From positions 25,362,440 through 25,426,439 of the forward strand of contig CM042089.1 of NCBI GenBank assembly GCA_023512835.1: 64,000 nucleotides of DNA, in the 5' to 3' direction. Source of the stretch: Taxillus chinensis. Its lineage: Eukaryota; Streptophyta; Magnoliopsida; Santalales; Loranthaceae. Made by a program: the position numbers and the translations under genes. The notes beneath the pieces are model-generated. The model was not told where the DNA came from. It saw only the letters and a program-made list of their open reading frames with translations, and made no database searches. Position 1 is the stretch's first letter. Each line of letters starts with the position of its first letter. Positions 24,011 to 35,814 of this stretch are shown here, one piece after another.

Positions 24011-24326
24011 AGACTTTTCGTCCTCGAAAAGAAATGACATACGAGGAAAACAAACACAAGCTACCCATTTGCCACACGGCGAGCTACAACACCCAAATGG
24101 GTCATACACCACACACAGCACAACGGCACATAACAGTACCACCATAATCCATAACCACAATAATGCACATAACACATGTCCACATGGCACGAATACACAT
24201 CTCAAGGCACATCACAAATAAGAACACATGTCTTTAAAAGATAATACAAATACATCAACTAATACAAGAAAACACATCACAAGAAAACATCACTATCCAT
24301 CCCTTGGCCAACACCACCTCCCACGC
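24011..24326 (-). other. Ty3 element I 3' non-coding region
   Basis: About 315 bp lie between the chromodomain stop and the polypurine tract. No coding sequence is supported. TCGAGGACGAA occurs at both ends of the region (near 24017 and 24340). Confidence 0.6.
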
Positions 24327-24608
24327 TTAAGATTGTTCGTCCTCGAACAAGTCCGGGTATCGCTCACGCATCACGGACTCACGTTCCCATGTCTCCTCCT
24401 CAATGCCACGGTGCTGCCACAGCACGCGAACCAAAGGAATAGCACGACCACGCAAAAGCTTCTCTCGCCGATCGAGAATACGGATAGGGACCTCAATGAC
24501 GGACATGTCATCCTCGATGTCCAACGTCCCCCAATCAATCACATGAGTGGGGTCAGGGTGATACTTCCGCAATCGGGACACGTGAAACACGTTGTGCACT
24601 CGACTCAC
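24327..24608 (-). pseudogene. Ty3 element I integrase tail and chromodomain
   Basis: The frame reads VHNVFHVSRLRKYHPDP (end of the integrase C-terminal domain), then PIRILDRREKLLRGR and VLWQHRGIEEETWERE..MRERYPDLFED, matching the chromodomain-like tail of Tekay/Del chromoviruses. Such tails are thought to steer integration toward particular chromatin. It is separated from the integrase core by a frameshift near 24605. Confidence 0.85.
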
Positions 24609-25570
24609 CGCGGTGGTAACGCTAACCGGTAGGCCACAGGCCCTACACGATCCAGAATCTCAAAAGGACCAATAAATCGCGGAGATAGCTTGGAACCTCG
24701 CCCAAACCGTCGATGTCCACGTCGTGGAGAGACACGAAGGAACACATGATCACCAACAGAAAACTCCAAAGGTCGCCGCCGCCGATCCGCATAAGATTTC
24801 TGCCGACTCGAGCCGACAACAAACGCCGACGAATCAACTTGACCTTCTCGGTAGCCTCTTGAACCAACCGTGGCCCCAAGAGGGGCTGTCTCCCCCACCT
24901 CGGTCCAACACAAAGGGGATCGACACGGCCGTCCATACAACGCCTCAAAAGGAGCCATCCCAATGGATGCTTGATAATCGTTGTTGTAGGCAAACTCCAC
25001 CAAAGGAAGGTGAGTTGCCCACGAACCCCCGAAATCTAGCACACAAGCCCTCAACATGTCCTCCATGGTCCGATTCGTCCGCTCGCTCGACCGTCGGTCT
25101 CGGGGTGAAAGGCGGTACTCGGATGAAGCTTGGTCCCCATAGCCTCCTGCAAACCTGCCCGGAAACGGGAAGTGAACCTCGAATCCCGGTCCGAGACAAC
25201 CGATGAGGGTACGCCATGCGTCTCACAATCTCGTTCATGTACACCGACTCAAGGTCCCAATGGAGTCCCGCTCGCGAACAGCCAGAAATGGGCCGACTTT
25301 GTGAGTCGATCCACAATTACCCAAATCATATCCTTCCTCCCAGTGGTGGGTGGAAGACCGGTCACAAAATCCATCGCTATATGGTCCCACTTCCACTCCG
25401 CTATGGGCAAGGGTCGTAACATTCCCGCCGGCCGCCGATGCTCGGCCTTCACCTGCCGACACGTGAGGCACCGCGAAACAAAGGCAGCCACATCGCGTTT
25501 CATCCCAGGCCACCAAAAATGTGCCCGAAGCGCATGATACATCTTCGTACCCCCCTGGATGCACAACCAA
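24605..25570 (-). pseudogene. Ty3 element I integrase
   Basis: The zinc-binding part ([31 protein letters not shown]) and the first catalytic Asp ([14 protein letters not shown]) lie at 25566-25249. The later part, LPLVEFAYNNDYQASIGMAPFEALYGRPCRSP, lies at 25066-24605. Shifts between these blocks break the frame. The enzyme would insert the cDNA into the host chromosome. Confidence 0.85.
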
Positions 25571-25983
25571 CTCTAGACCTGGTGAAACTCCCTCATCACC
25601 TCATCCCCGAGGGAAGAAGCTACTACCAACCGCCCCTGAAATGACAACTCATGCTCAGGACCCTCTGTCCAGTCCCCAGATAGCTCCCCGGCCTCAATAC
25701 GGGCACGGAGAACCTCACACTCAATGTCACCAGTTGTTCCTCCCGGACGCGCTGGTACAACTCAGGCACAACCACCAAAGGACTCAGGACTGTCCCACCA
25801 TTATGAACAACATGCCGCAGCCGTAACGTCGCCAATTGCTCCATCGCCTTCCACTCTCTCACGGCCACCTCAGCTTTCCCTTTTCTCGCTCAACGCATCG
25901 CCACAACATTACCCTTGCCGGGGTATAGGCAAGAGTAAAATCAAAAGTCCGCAAATACTCCACCCATCTCCTTTGCCTCAAAT

Positions 25984-27292
25984 TCAAGTCCTTCGAGTAA
26001 AGATGTATCGAAGGCTCTTGTGATCTGAGAACACCACAAACTTTTCCCCCAAGAGGTAGTGCTGCCAACTTTTCAGGGCGAAGATGACAGCAGCTAACTC
26101 AAGGTCATGAGTAGGATAATTCTGCTCATGAGGCTTCAGCTGCCTTGACCCATAAGCTACCACACTGTGCTCCTGCATAAGCACACACCCCAAACCAACC
26201 CTGGACGCATCACAGTACACTTCATATGGAATATCCTCCCGAGGTAACCTCAACACCGGTGCAGTGGTCAAACGGGTTTTGAGAGTCTCAAACGCCTGCT
26301 GACACTTGTCAGTCCAATCAAACTTCACGCCCTTCCGAGTCAACGCTGTCATAGGAGCCGCCAAACGGGAGAACCCCTCGACAAAACGACGGTAGTACCC
26401 CGCCAAGCCAAGAAAACTACGGATTTCAAAAACGTTGGTTGGCCTCGCCCACGATGCCACGGCCTCAATCTTGGCCGGGTCCACCCTAACTCCCTCACTG
26501 ACACCACATGGCCAAGAAAGTGAACCTCCTGCAGCCCAAAACTCACACTTGCTAAACTTAGCAAACACCGCTGGTCCCTCAAGGTTTGCAACACTGTTGC
26601 CAGGTGCTCCACATGTTCCCTCTCGGTCTTGGAATACACCAAGATATCGTCGATAAACACCACCACGAACGAGTCTAAGTATGGGGCAAAGACTTGGTTC
26701 ATCAAATGCATGAACACTGCTGGCGCATTAGTGAGCCCGAAAGGCATCACTACCCACTCATAATGCCCATACCTGCACCGGAAAGCCGTCTTAGGGATGT
26801 CCTCCTCCCTAACCCTGAGCTGGTGATACCCCGACCGTAAATCTATCTTGGAAAACCACCTGGGCCCCACTCAATTGGTCAAACAGGTCATCTATCCGAG
26901 GCAACGGGTACTTGTTTTTCACATACCACCGAATTCACTTCTGTAGTCAATGCGAGACGAAGCGTGCCATCACCCTTCTTAGCAAAGAGCACCGGAGCAC
27001 CCCAAGGTGAGGTACTTGGTCTGATATACCCCTGGCCCACCAACTCTTCGATTTGCCTCTGAAGCTCCCTCAGCTCGGCTGGCCCCATACGATACGCTAC
27101 TTGGGAAATCGGACCCGTCCCCGGCACCAACTCAATGGTGAACTCCACACTCCTCTTAGGTGGCAAACTCCTCAACTCTTCAGGAAAAACATCCTGAAAT
27201 TGGTCCACAACAGCGGGCCACACCCTCTTTTCCACCTTCCCCTCCTCAGGCAAAGGTCGGGGCCGCCAACCTTGTGGGTAATGGCACCCCAC
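25984..27292 (-). pseudogene. Ty3 element I reverse transcriptase and RNase H
   Basis: Reverse transcriptase blocks: [66 protein letters not shown] and the catalytic FIDDILVYS. RNase H blocks: [51 protein letters not shown] and [13 protein letters not shown]. The frame is broken around 26870-26888 and again before 26568. Confidence 0.9.
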
Positions 27293-27960
27293 CGGTCCAA
27301 CATCGGCCCGGCCCGACTCGCCTCACAATCCCACTCCCCCCGAGGGTGCAAGAGGTCCCTTGCAGGTGTCACGAAGGACACACGCCGCCGATAACAATCT
27401 ATCTTGGCCTGGAAAGCCATAAGCCAATCCATACCCAAGATCAGGTCAAACGCCCTCAAAGGCATCACATGCAAGTCAAAACACAGCTCCACCTCTCCTA
27501 TGGTTAACACACAGTCACGACACACTCGTCGTACCTCAATCATGCCTCCCACCGGAGACTCCACAACTAGGGGCCTCGCGGCCTCCACACAGGCTAACCC
27601 CAAGCTATCTATCACAGGCTCAGCAACAAACGAACACGATGCACCCGTATCGAAAAGAACAGAAGCTAAGGTACGGGAGATCAAGAGGGTACCTCTAACC
27701 ACCGATGGTCCTGCTCCACCCTCAGCTGGTGGGGGTGGTAGCTCAGCCTCCTCCTGGTATGTCGCCTCCAGCGCAAACACCCTCCCTTGGCCCGTGCCAC
27801 TGGTCGGCTCACTCACTGGACGCTTCCCGCTAAGGTTGCCTCCGGCCTCGGTCCGTTGCCGCTCCGGCCTCCCCCCGGGGTCGGGTCCGACTAGATCCTG
27901 CCTGGCTGGCCTGCCACTGACGAGCTGGTCTCTCAGCTGGTGCACGGAAGCTAGCATCAC
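27172..27960 (-). pseudogene. Ty3 element I protease region
   Basis: One open frame carries LASVLFDTGASCSFVAE (active-site DTG) and RAFDLILGMDWLMAFQAKIDC, the usual Ty3 protease and linker signatures. It would process the polyprotein. It overlaps the end of the gag frame, showing a shift between gag and protease. Confidence 0.88.
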
Positions 27961-29106
27961 TCCTCACGCTGGTTGCTATGCTCCCCGCTCCCCTGTTGCC
28001 ACTCCTGCAAACCCGGCGCAAGTGGCCCTCTCGTCCACAGCTGTTGCATCGCCAGTCCTTCTTGGGGCACTCCCCTTTGAAGTGACCCTGCTCTCCACAG
28101 CAGTGGCATCTGCTCGATAGACTCCCAGCTGGACCACCCTGTCTTCCGCCGCCAAAGGTGAACCTCCCAGGGTTCACAGATGTCTGACCCCGATCGCGAA
28201 AAGAACTGTTATCCCTCTCCTCCGTCTTGAGCCTCTTGGACCCTGCATCTCGATCAGGCCCACACTGCAACCGGCGCCCCCTGATGGGCCTGCCTCCCAT
28301 CATCCAGCCTCTCTCGCCTATTCGGGCCGTCTCCACGGCCTCAAGATAGGTCCTCAAGCGTAGAATCGCCACCCTCTCCCTAAGGGCTGGCCTGAGACCC
28401 AAGGTGAACTTGTGGGCCTTCAGGTCCTCCCTTACCACCGTCTCAGGAGCAAACCTACTCAATCTCCGGAACTCCCGCTCATACTCAGGTACCGTCTTGG
28501 ATCCCTGCTTCAAGCTGCCAAATTCTTCCCTTTTCTCGCCATCTCACCGATTCCGGGAAGAACTCATCTTGGAAGAGTTGTAAGAATTCCTCCCAAAACA
28601 TGAGTTGCACCGCACGGCTCCCCGCAACACTCGTCCACCACTCCAAAGCGTCCCCCTCCAGGCGCCGAATTGCGGCCGCACTTTATCCTCCTCCCTGGGC
28701 AGGAGAAAGGAGAACACATGCTCAATCTGCCTCAACCACTGTTTCCTACCACAGGATCTTCCCCCCCTTAAATCGCGGAGGTTGTTCCTTTCGGAACCGT
28801 GTCACCACGTCATCCTCTCGCACGGGTCGGTACACCACCCAGCGAACTCTCACGCTCACGAGGCAGCCTCTCGACCGGGGGTGGTGGTGGTGGCACCACC
28901 GTCGTGCCGCCATCTCACGGCGCACCTCCTCCCGAACGTCCTGCCGGAGTCCCTCCCGTAGCTCTCGTACCTCCAGCCGGATGCCTTCTTGTAGCCGTGC
29001 CGGAACAACGCATGCCCTCCAACGGATGGTCCCGCACCCGGACCCTCATGGGCAGATGACTCATCGACCATCGCCCGGACGCACGTGTCACTCTCCTCGG
29101 TGGCAT
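27830..29106 (-). pseudogene. Ty3 element I gag with two zinc knuckles
   Basis: The start is probably ATG at 29106 (MPPRRVTRASG), conserved in element II. The nucleocapsid end has CHCCGEQGHFKGEC and CNSCGREGHLRRVC, two CX2CX4HX4C knuckles. The capsid part (IEHVFSFLLPREEDKVRP, then KTVPEYEREFRRLSRFAPE..LGLRP) is recognisable but spread over several frames. Confidence 0.82.
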
Positions 29107-29518
29107 TCTTACTACATGAAGTAAGATGCACAAACGTCAGAACGCGTTTGACTACTAACAAGTTGACTACCTCTACCTCATTATCAAATCAAGCCGTACA
29201 TGGCATTACACATATTTTAACCATTGCATTAACAATATTGCACACAGCACAGTCCACATTGTAGTCATACCCAAAGCATTCCAAGAATATTCAGAGTTGC
29301 ACAGTTCACACATAATCATGTTATGCACATCCTTCACACATGACAACAAATGCAACTAGTGCCCTAATGCCAATGCATGCAAATCCTACCACAAGACTGG
29401 ACTACCCTAAGTACACCTTGGAGGCTCAAAGAGGACCATGTTGATCAGGCATGTCCCTCCAGGCTCCTCCAAAGGACTCAAGATAACCAAGTCCGCCCAC
29501 TACCCTAGGCCAACTAGA
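29107..29518 (-). other. Ty3 element I 5' leader between primer site and gag
   Basis: About 410 bp, AT-rich compared with the coding part, with no open frame of note. It is the expected position of the leader and packaging region. Confidence 0.5.
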
Positions 29519-29534
29519 CCATGCTCTGATACCA
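29519..29534 (-). promoter_or_regulatory. Ty3 element I primer binding site
   Basis: TGGTATCAGAGCATGG on the minus strand begins three bases after the 5' LTR. The first 12 bases match the initiator tRNA-Met 3' end. Confidence 0.88.
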
Positions 29535-29537
29535 TAT

Positions 29538-31326
29538 TATCACGCCCCGGATTTCCAACCCGAGGAAACCGGCACGTGACTCCCCTTTTACCCACACGGA
29601 GGGCAAAGGGGTTAGGATACAAACCAAGAATTTTACATTTCAAGCATCCACAACACATTCAAGAAAGTAATATTCATAAAAATATTCCAAACCAGTTTAT
29701 TACAACAGAATTCTTTCCAATCCCATCCCCACTGGGGTTACATCAGTTCCCATAAAAGAAAACAACATAAATGGAAGAGTAAAATGGATAAGGTCTTCCA
29801 CCTTGGTGTATCCACCTAACGCCTGTAAGTCCCTGGAAAACAAGCAAACACAGTAGGAGGGGTGAGCAACCACAGCTCAGTAGGGATCAAGTCTCCCCAA
29901 CCCTTCCCATGCTCCTAGCGGCTACATGCATGTGCACAGGTGCAGTGACGTGTTACAACAATCTCAACAAACAATAACAAACCACATCAGTCGTCACAAT
30001 TATCCACCACACAAAACACAAGTGATTTAACCGCCTCTTCAGGCCAAGTTATTTAACCGCCTCTTCAGGCCAAGTGATTTAACCGCCTCTCAGGCAAAGT
30101 TCTTTAACCGCCTCTTCAGGCCAGATACCACAGTCAAGCACACAACACACATGGTCACTCAAGCATACCACCAAACACTTGGTGTGCACCCGTTCACAAG
30201 CGCACAAACCCAACCATTCAGGAAAATAGAGCAACACACAGCATACATACATACACTAAACCACAAATCCAGCCACACAGGCATATTATCAAACATGTAA
30301 TGGGCATATACATACAGCTATATTCACACAGGCATTTCATCGAACACATAGCATGTAATCCACAGAATCACACCAACATGCCACTGAAGGCCAACATTCA
30401 TATAGGAGGTCACACCTATATGAATTTACATATAAATAATATAATATTCTGCCCTAGGACCCTAGGACAGAGGAGGATTTAGGAAGAACAGAACCCCTAC
30501 CTCAAGGAAAACGCAACAACACAGCAACGGTCTGATCCCAAGCCGAACGCCGTCCACCCACGAAGCACCGACCACCCACGCAAGACGCCCGGCAGCAACC
30601 AGGAGCTCCCCTTCCCTCTCTTTCTCTCTGCGACGGCTGGTGAAGCAACAAACCCTAAACCTAAAACAGGGGGACTCCTCCTCCTTATATAGACAACACA
30701 ACATCAAAACGACGTAGTTTTGATTAAGTGAATCCCAGGATCAAAACGACGTAGTTTTGATCACACAAGTTACCACCTTTCCGCACCCATATAGGCCAAA
30801 ATACTCAGAATTTCAACATGGTCCTTTGGAGAAAGTTCCTTAGAATGGCAAAACCAAGGGAACCATGCAAAAATATGCCTGCACGCCAATTTGCACGCCA
30901 ATTCCCCAATTGGCGTGCAGCTCCAAATGCACCCAAACTTTACCCCAAGTCTCCTTGCATCTTGTAGAGGCCTGAGAAGCAAAAATATGCTTGCACGTGA
31001 AATAGGTGAATTCACGTGCAGCTCCAAATGCTCTGAAATTTCTGTGGTAGATAGAGGACCTCATTCTAAGAAACTTTTGTTCTTGCACGCCAATTGTTTG
31101 AGGCCATCTACTAGGTCAAAAGTGAGCTCCAAGATCAGCCAAAATGCACTTAAAACCGCCTGTAAACGCATAACATCTTCCTAGGGCATAAATGTACGCT
31201 ATCGCTTGACACATGCACCTCTCAAAAGTCCCCTCTTGGGCTCATCTCTTACCTTAAACTTGTGTACCAACATCCAAGGTGTTCGTGGTTAACTCCTTAC
31301 ACACGGGTTACACACGGGTCATTACA
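29538..31326 (-). repeat. Ty3 element I 5' LTR
   Basis: 1789 bp, near-identical to 22206-23996, with the same TATA box, the same two near-palindromes, hairpin and 26-bp repeats (30022-30124). It is flanked outside by GCCCA. Confidence 0.93.
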
Positions 31327-31331
31327 GCCCA

Positions 31332-31347
31332 AATACAAGTCTTTACA
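31332..31347 (-). repeat. Other end of the split solo LTR
   Basis: AAATACAAGTCTTTACA resembles an LTR start (TGTAAAGACTTG on the minus strand, compare TGTAATGACCCG of the Ty3 family) and abuts G-rich DNA. Confidence 0.45.
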
Positions 31348-34300
31348 GGGGGGGTTGGGAAGCGAGCTTGGGGGGTAGGGAGGGGGTGTTGGGCGATAGG
31401 CTTAGGGAGCGGGGTTGGGAGAGGTTGTCGTCGGCGAATCCAAAACACAATTAATCTTTTCTGGTGGCAAATCCAACGGAGGAGGAGAGACTGTTGTCAG
31501 TGAACCCACAAAATCTTCAGGTCTTCGGTATCCTGAACCAGAACAACTTTTGTCTTCGGTGATGGTCTTAAGGGGGTTAGGTGGGTGGGTTATTAGGATA
31601 AAGTTAAAAAAATATTAAAAAATTATAATAATAAAAGGATATTTTTGACTTTTTATATCTCAATAGTAATTTATTTTAATTTACTAAACATATATTATCT
31701 GCTTTTAAATTCTACAACACTTTTTAAATTATATTTTACCAAACAGACACCTGCTTATTTTTACAGTAGTCTTTTTTTCTAACATAGCTAAAAGCAGCTT
31801 TTCTTAAAAGCACAACATTACCAAACTAAGCCAATATGTAATACTCTTGCCCCCGAGCAGGCTCATGCACGCGCTGATTGTAGCTGGGGCAAACCCTAAA
31901 TAGGCCCGTAATTTAAATAAGCCTTATTTTAATTGGCCTGGTCCATAAAAAACAACAAACTAGCCCGTAAAGCTCATAAGCTTAAAGTCTATTTTACACC
32001 CCTAACTATAAGCATTTTTAAAACCAAGTCTAACATGTCAACAAGCCTCTCAATGAGCTAAGTTTAGCTTTGTCAAGTCGAGCACATTTAAAGAAAAAAA
32101 TAATTGAGTCAAGCTCAAACTCGAGCCAAGCTTGAAACTCTTGGCTCAAATTTGACTAGTTTAGCACTTTGTTGAGCTTGAACTCAAACTCGAGCTCGAT
32201 CTCTTTTGAGTTGATTTTTTTGAAGCGAACCAAATCGATTTTTTTATTTTTTGTGTAAATTATTTTATTATCTAAAAAATTAATCTAGTTATTTTTATAA
32301 AAATATGATTATATTTATTAATACTTAATAATATTAAATTCTAAAAATTAAATTATAATATTTATATATAAGTTTAAATTATAATGACTTACACTAATCA
32401 CTGTTAAATTATTAATTAGCAAGCAAATAACATTTACATTTAACAATGTTAGATATTAATGTAATTTTTATATCACTAATAAACAAAAAAAATTCTAATC
32501 CTAATTAGTAATATATCACTAAGAAAAATTAATAAATTAAGTAAAACATAGTTATTGATTATAGTTTCGTTTGACAAATACATTACCATATAAATATTTT
32601 CATACTTAAGTGACACCTCATACACAAGGTCACCCGACCCTCCTATAAAATCTCAAAATTAGCATTTCAGGATTTCGATTTCAAATCAAGCTCATTCACA
32701 GTCAAAAGTTTCCATTTGACGTATACATCATTGTATTGATATTCTTATTCTATCTCATGGCTAATTCTAGAAACTACAAGCAAGAGTTATTACATCGAAA
32801 CCTAATTTTTATTCAAAACATTAGTTATAAGATTCTTTTTACAAATATCACATAACAAGAGACATACTTCATTTCCTATTGACATTAAACATTACAGAGA
32901 CATAGAATAGATAAAAAGGGATAGTACCATCAAAAAAACAAGAACAATTAGGAACCTCTAAGCTTTTACCTTTCTTTTTCTTCTTCTTCTTCATTTCCTC
33001 TCCCATAATGACCAAGTTTCTAAATATGTATGCGTATAAGTGTAGAGGAACCTTAACAATGTCCCAACTCCCCTAAGTTTCCATAAAATAGTATTTTAAT
33101 CTCTATTTCTTTTATATTAATGTCATTAAGTCATCAAAATTTATTAACTCTTCGGGCCTTTGAACTCCAAATTAAGCCTAATTAGAGCTAAAACGATTAT
33201 ATCACTGGTCACATCATCATTAAGACGTTATTAACATCAATTGAAGACTCTTTCTATTTATCATAAGTATAAGTCTTCACATTAACTTTTATTTGTCTCA
33301 CTCTATAGTTAACTTATTATGGTTTTTTAGCTTTACCACTAAGTCTTCAACACGAAAGTAACCTAGCCTATAACATAAACTATACCAAGATATTTTTCAC
33401 TGATAGTTAAGAATATAGATTTAAACTTCCTCTATACACTCACTCAATTATTCAATTATACAAACTCTAACTTTTATAACTGCTTGTCACCATTCTTGAC
33501 AACAATTACATCCAATTACAAGAATGAGTACAATAATTTCCCTACCCTTCCTCTACCTCTTCTTATTTTACTATAATGAGACATTTATCAACATTTCCTA
33601 AGGATTCACACAATGCCCTTACTTATCAAAGTAGGTCAAAAGTCTCCCTTATCCTACCTCCCTCTTCACCCCCTCTAGATCCAAGTAATACTCTCAACCC
33701 TTTACACTCCACTAACTCCACCACCACCTCCTTCTTCTTTTCGTCCTTTACCATTGTGTCATTCTTCTCACACTATAAAGTGTCCTATTTGTTTATCTTT
33801 ACTTTTTGCATTTGATTCTATTTCTATTCCCATATCATATAAACAAACTGCTAGTAGTTTAAAATGGAGCAAGGTAATGTAGAAAGAAATTACAACTTTA
33901 TAGTAAAAACCAACATACTTGGGAACCATATGTATTTCCTCTTGACCACTTTGCGGTAGGCTCTAAATAGGTATATGAGTGAAATTAAGATTTAATGGCT
34001 CCTTTACAAGATGCATATCGTTGCCTAAGGATTTTAATAGGAATATGAAGAAACATTTGTCCATATTGCCAAAATGACTATTGTTCATACCTTGATTGTT
34101 ATGTCATTCACAAATTCATATCAACATCAAGTCGGTCTAGAAAAGCATGTTCAATGCCACCAAACATGTTTGGCATTAGATATATATTAGGTGAAGAACA
34201 TGCAAGCAAATGTCCTTTTTTTTCTTATAAGCAAATGCAATTAGATGATAAATAAAGGAATTCATGAAAATGTACTTATGATTTTACATATGCATTGGGA

Positions 34301-35814
34301 GAGTAAGAAAAGATAAGAAAATAGAAAATTTTACTTTCTAGTGTAAACAAGAAAAATCAAAACTAATATTTAGGAAAGAAAAATACACGTGAAAAAAGAC
34401 AATATCAAGCTCATAAGACATCTTGCACTCACAATTATAAAACATAAGACACTAACTTTAGGTCATCCAACCAACAAAATGTTGGCAGCAACCACAATTT
34501 ATGTCCGTTTATTTTACTTACATGATAGTTCTCCTCTCTTAAGCTAAAAGAAAAACCTAAAAATCCTTCCAGAGAGAAAAAAAATGTATTTGTAGGTTCT
34601 TTTCTACTAGTGAATGAGCTTGAAAGTAATTTCAAATTACCATGTATTGCTTTTCTTCTTCTTTAGTTTTTTTTCCCGTGAAGAGAGAGAAAGAGAGAGA
34701 GTTGTGATGGATGCATGGAGGTAAGAATTGAAGGTCTATCATTTGTTAAATTTATTTATTGACAGTTACTTCAACTATGAAACCTAAAATCATACAAATC
34801 ATAATATTTATTGTCTAATTTGAATGAACAATGCTACATATAAATTTCTTTTATACAAGTTTATCATATATACATGATGTAGCAATATTTTATTGATTTT
34901 GATTAAATCATTGGTGTAACATAATCAAATCACTAGCCAATAAAATGCTACCAAGTATGCATGAGAGGCCCACACAAAAAAGACTTGTATATAAACTTTT
35001 CCAATTTGAATTATCACAACTTCAACAGAATCCACTCTAAACTTGAGTTTGGGGAAATCCTTGTTAAAAACACTTTTTTGAATATTCTGCAATTTTAGAG
35101 GAAAATCCTAGTTGACTAGCAATTATAAACAAATATTTGATGCTACAAGCCTACAACCATAAAAAAATGCTTCCCTTTCATAAAATATGTATTAATTATT
35201 GGGTCTGCGCTTGACTTTTTAAACTATGTTGTGTTACTGTTACTTGTGTATAATATTTCTGCATTTATTTTTCTTTTAAGTGAATAATGTGTTGTATTTT
35301 ATAAAAATATATAATAGTAAGATTGGAGGGACACATTTCATATTAAAAAAATTGTTGTTAAAAATCCAATTGAACAGGCTGTTAATTATATATATTTAGT
35401 TTTCATATTGTTATTATTTTGATATTTCAATGTAATATTTGAAATGACGATAAAGATACGACTCTCGTTGTACGTCTCTACCTATTCTCAGTTTTTTTTC
35501 ATATTCCGGCCTTCTACTTGTTCTGAGTCTCAATAAAAAAAACAAATTAGAGGCTAAAGTGTAATCATTCAACAAACAAATTATGTTGCCGATTTTTTTA
35601 AAAGAAAAACATGGAATTATTAGCACTGGAACAGACTAGATATCATCAAATGATTACTAATTATAAGTTTGCAATAAAAGGCATTTAATTAACCAAAACA
35701 AAACAGCTTTATTCAACACAACTATTGCATATTCATTTTCTTTTCTGACCCCTGGACTAAAAGTGCTCGACCCAAAACTTCGACTCCCCTTTCTTTGGGT
35801 TAAAAGACACATAC
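31348..35814. other. Intergenic DNA with degenerate MITE-like repeats
   Basis: 31348-31430 is G-rich. The segment ending near 31830 repeats the right end of the 4567-4941 MITE (AGCTAAAAGC...ATTACCAAACTA). 31850-32000 (CCCGTAA, ACACCCCTAAC) and 32010-32230 (CAAACTCGAGC repeats) look like further decayed hAT MITEs. From 32230 to 35814 I see no supported gene. Confidence 0.45.

Larger units (their letters stand above)
22206..31326 (-). mobile_element. LTR retrotransposon, Ty3/gypsy chromovirus, Tekay/Del-like (element I)
   Basis: Both LTRs (22206-23996 and 29538-31326), a polypurine tract, a primer binding site and gag-protease-RT-RNase H-integrase-chromodomain order are present on the minus strand. 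The TSD GCCCA is at 22201-22205 and 31327-31331. The LTRs differ at roughly twenty positions by eye, including several single-base indels. Coding frames are interrupted by many frameshifts, so this copy cannot make a full polyprotein. The C-terminal chromodomain-like tail places it among chromoviruses; the Tekay/Del assignment is inference. Confidence 0.95.

Noticed and set aside
27404..28120. 238-codon plus-strand open frame
   Set aside because: It lies antisense to the Ty3 element I gag-protease region, whose domains are clear on the minus strand; composition is that of a shadow frame.
33576..33815. 79-codon plus-strand frame
   Set aside because: Low-complexity Ser/Phe-rich product of a pyrimidine-rich stretch; no homology recognised.
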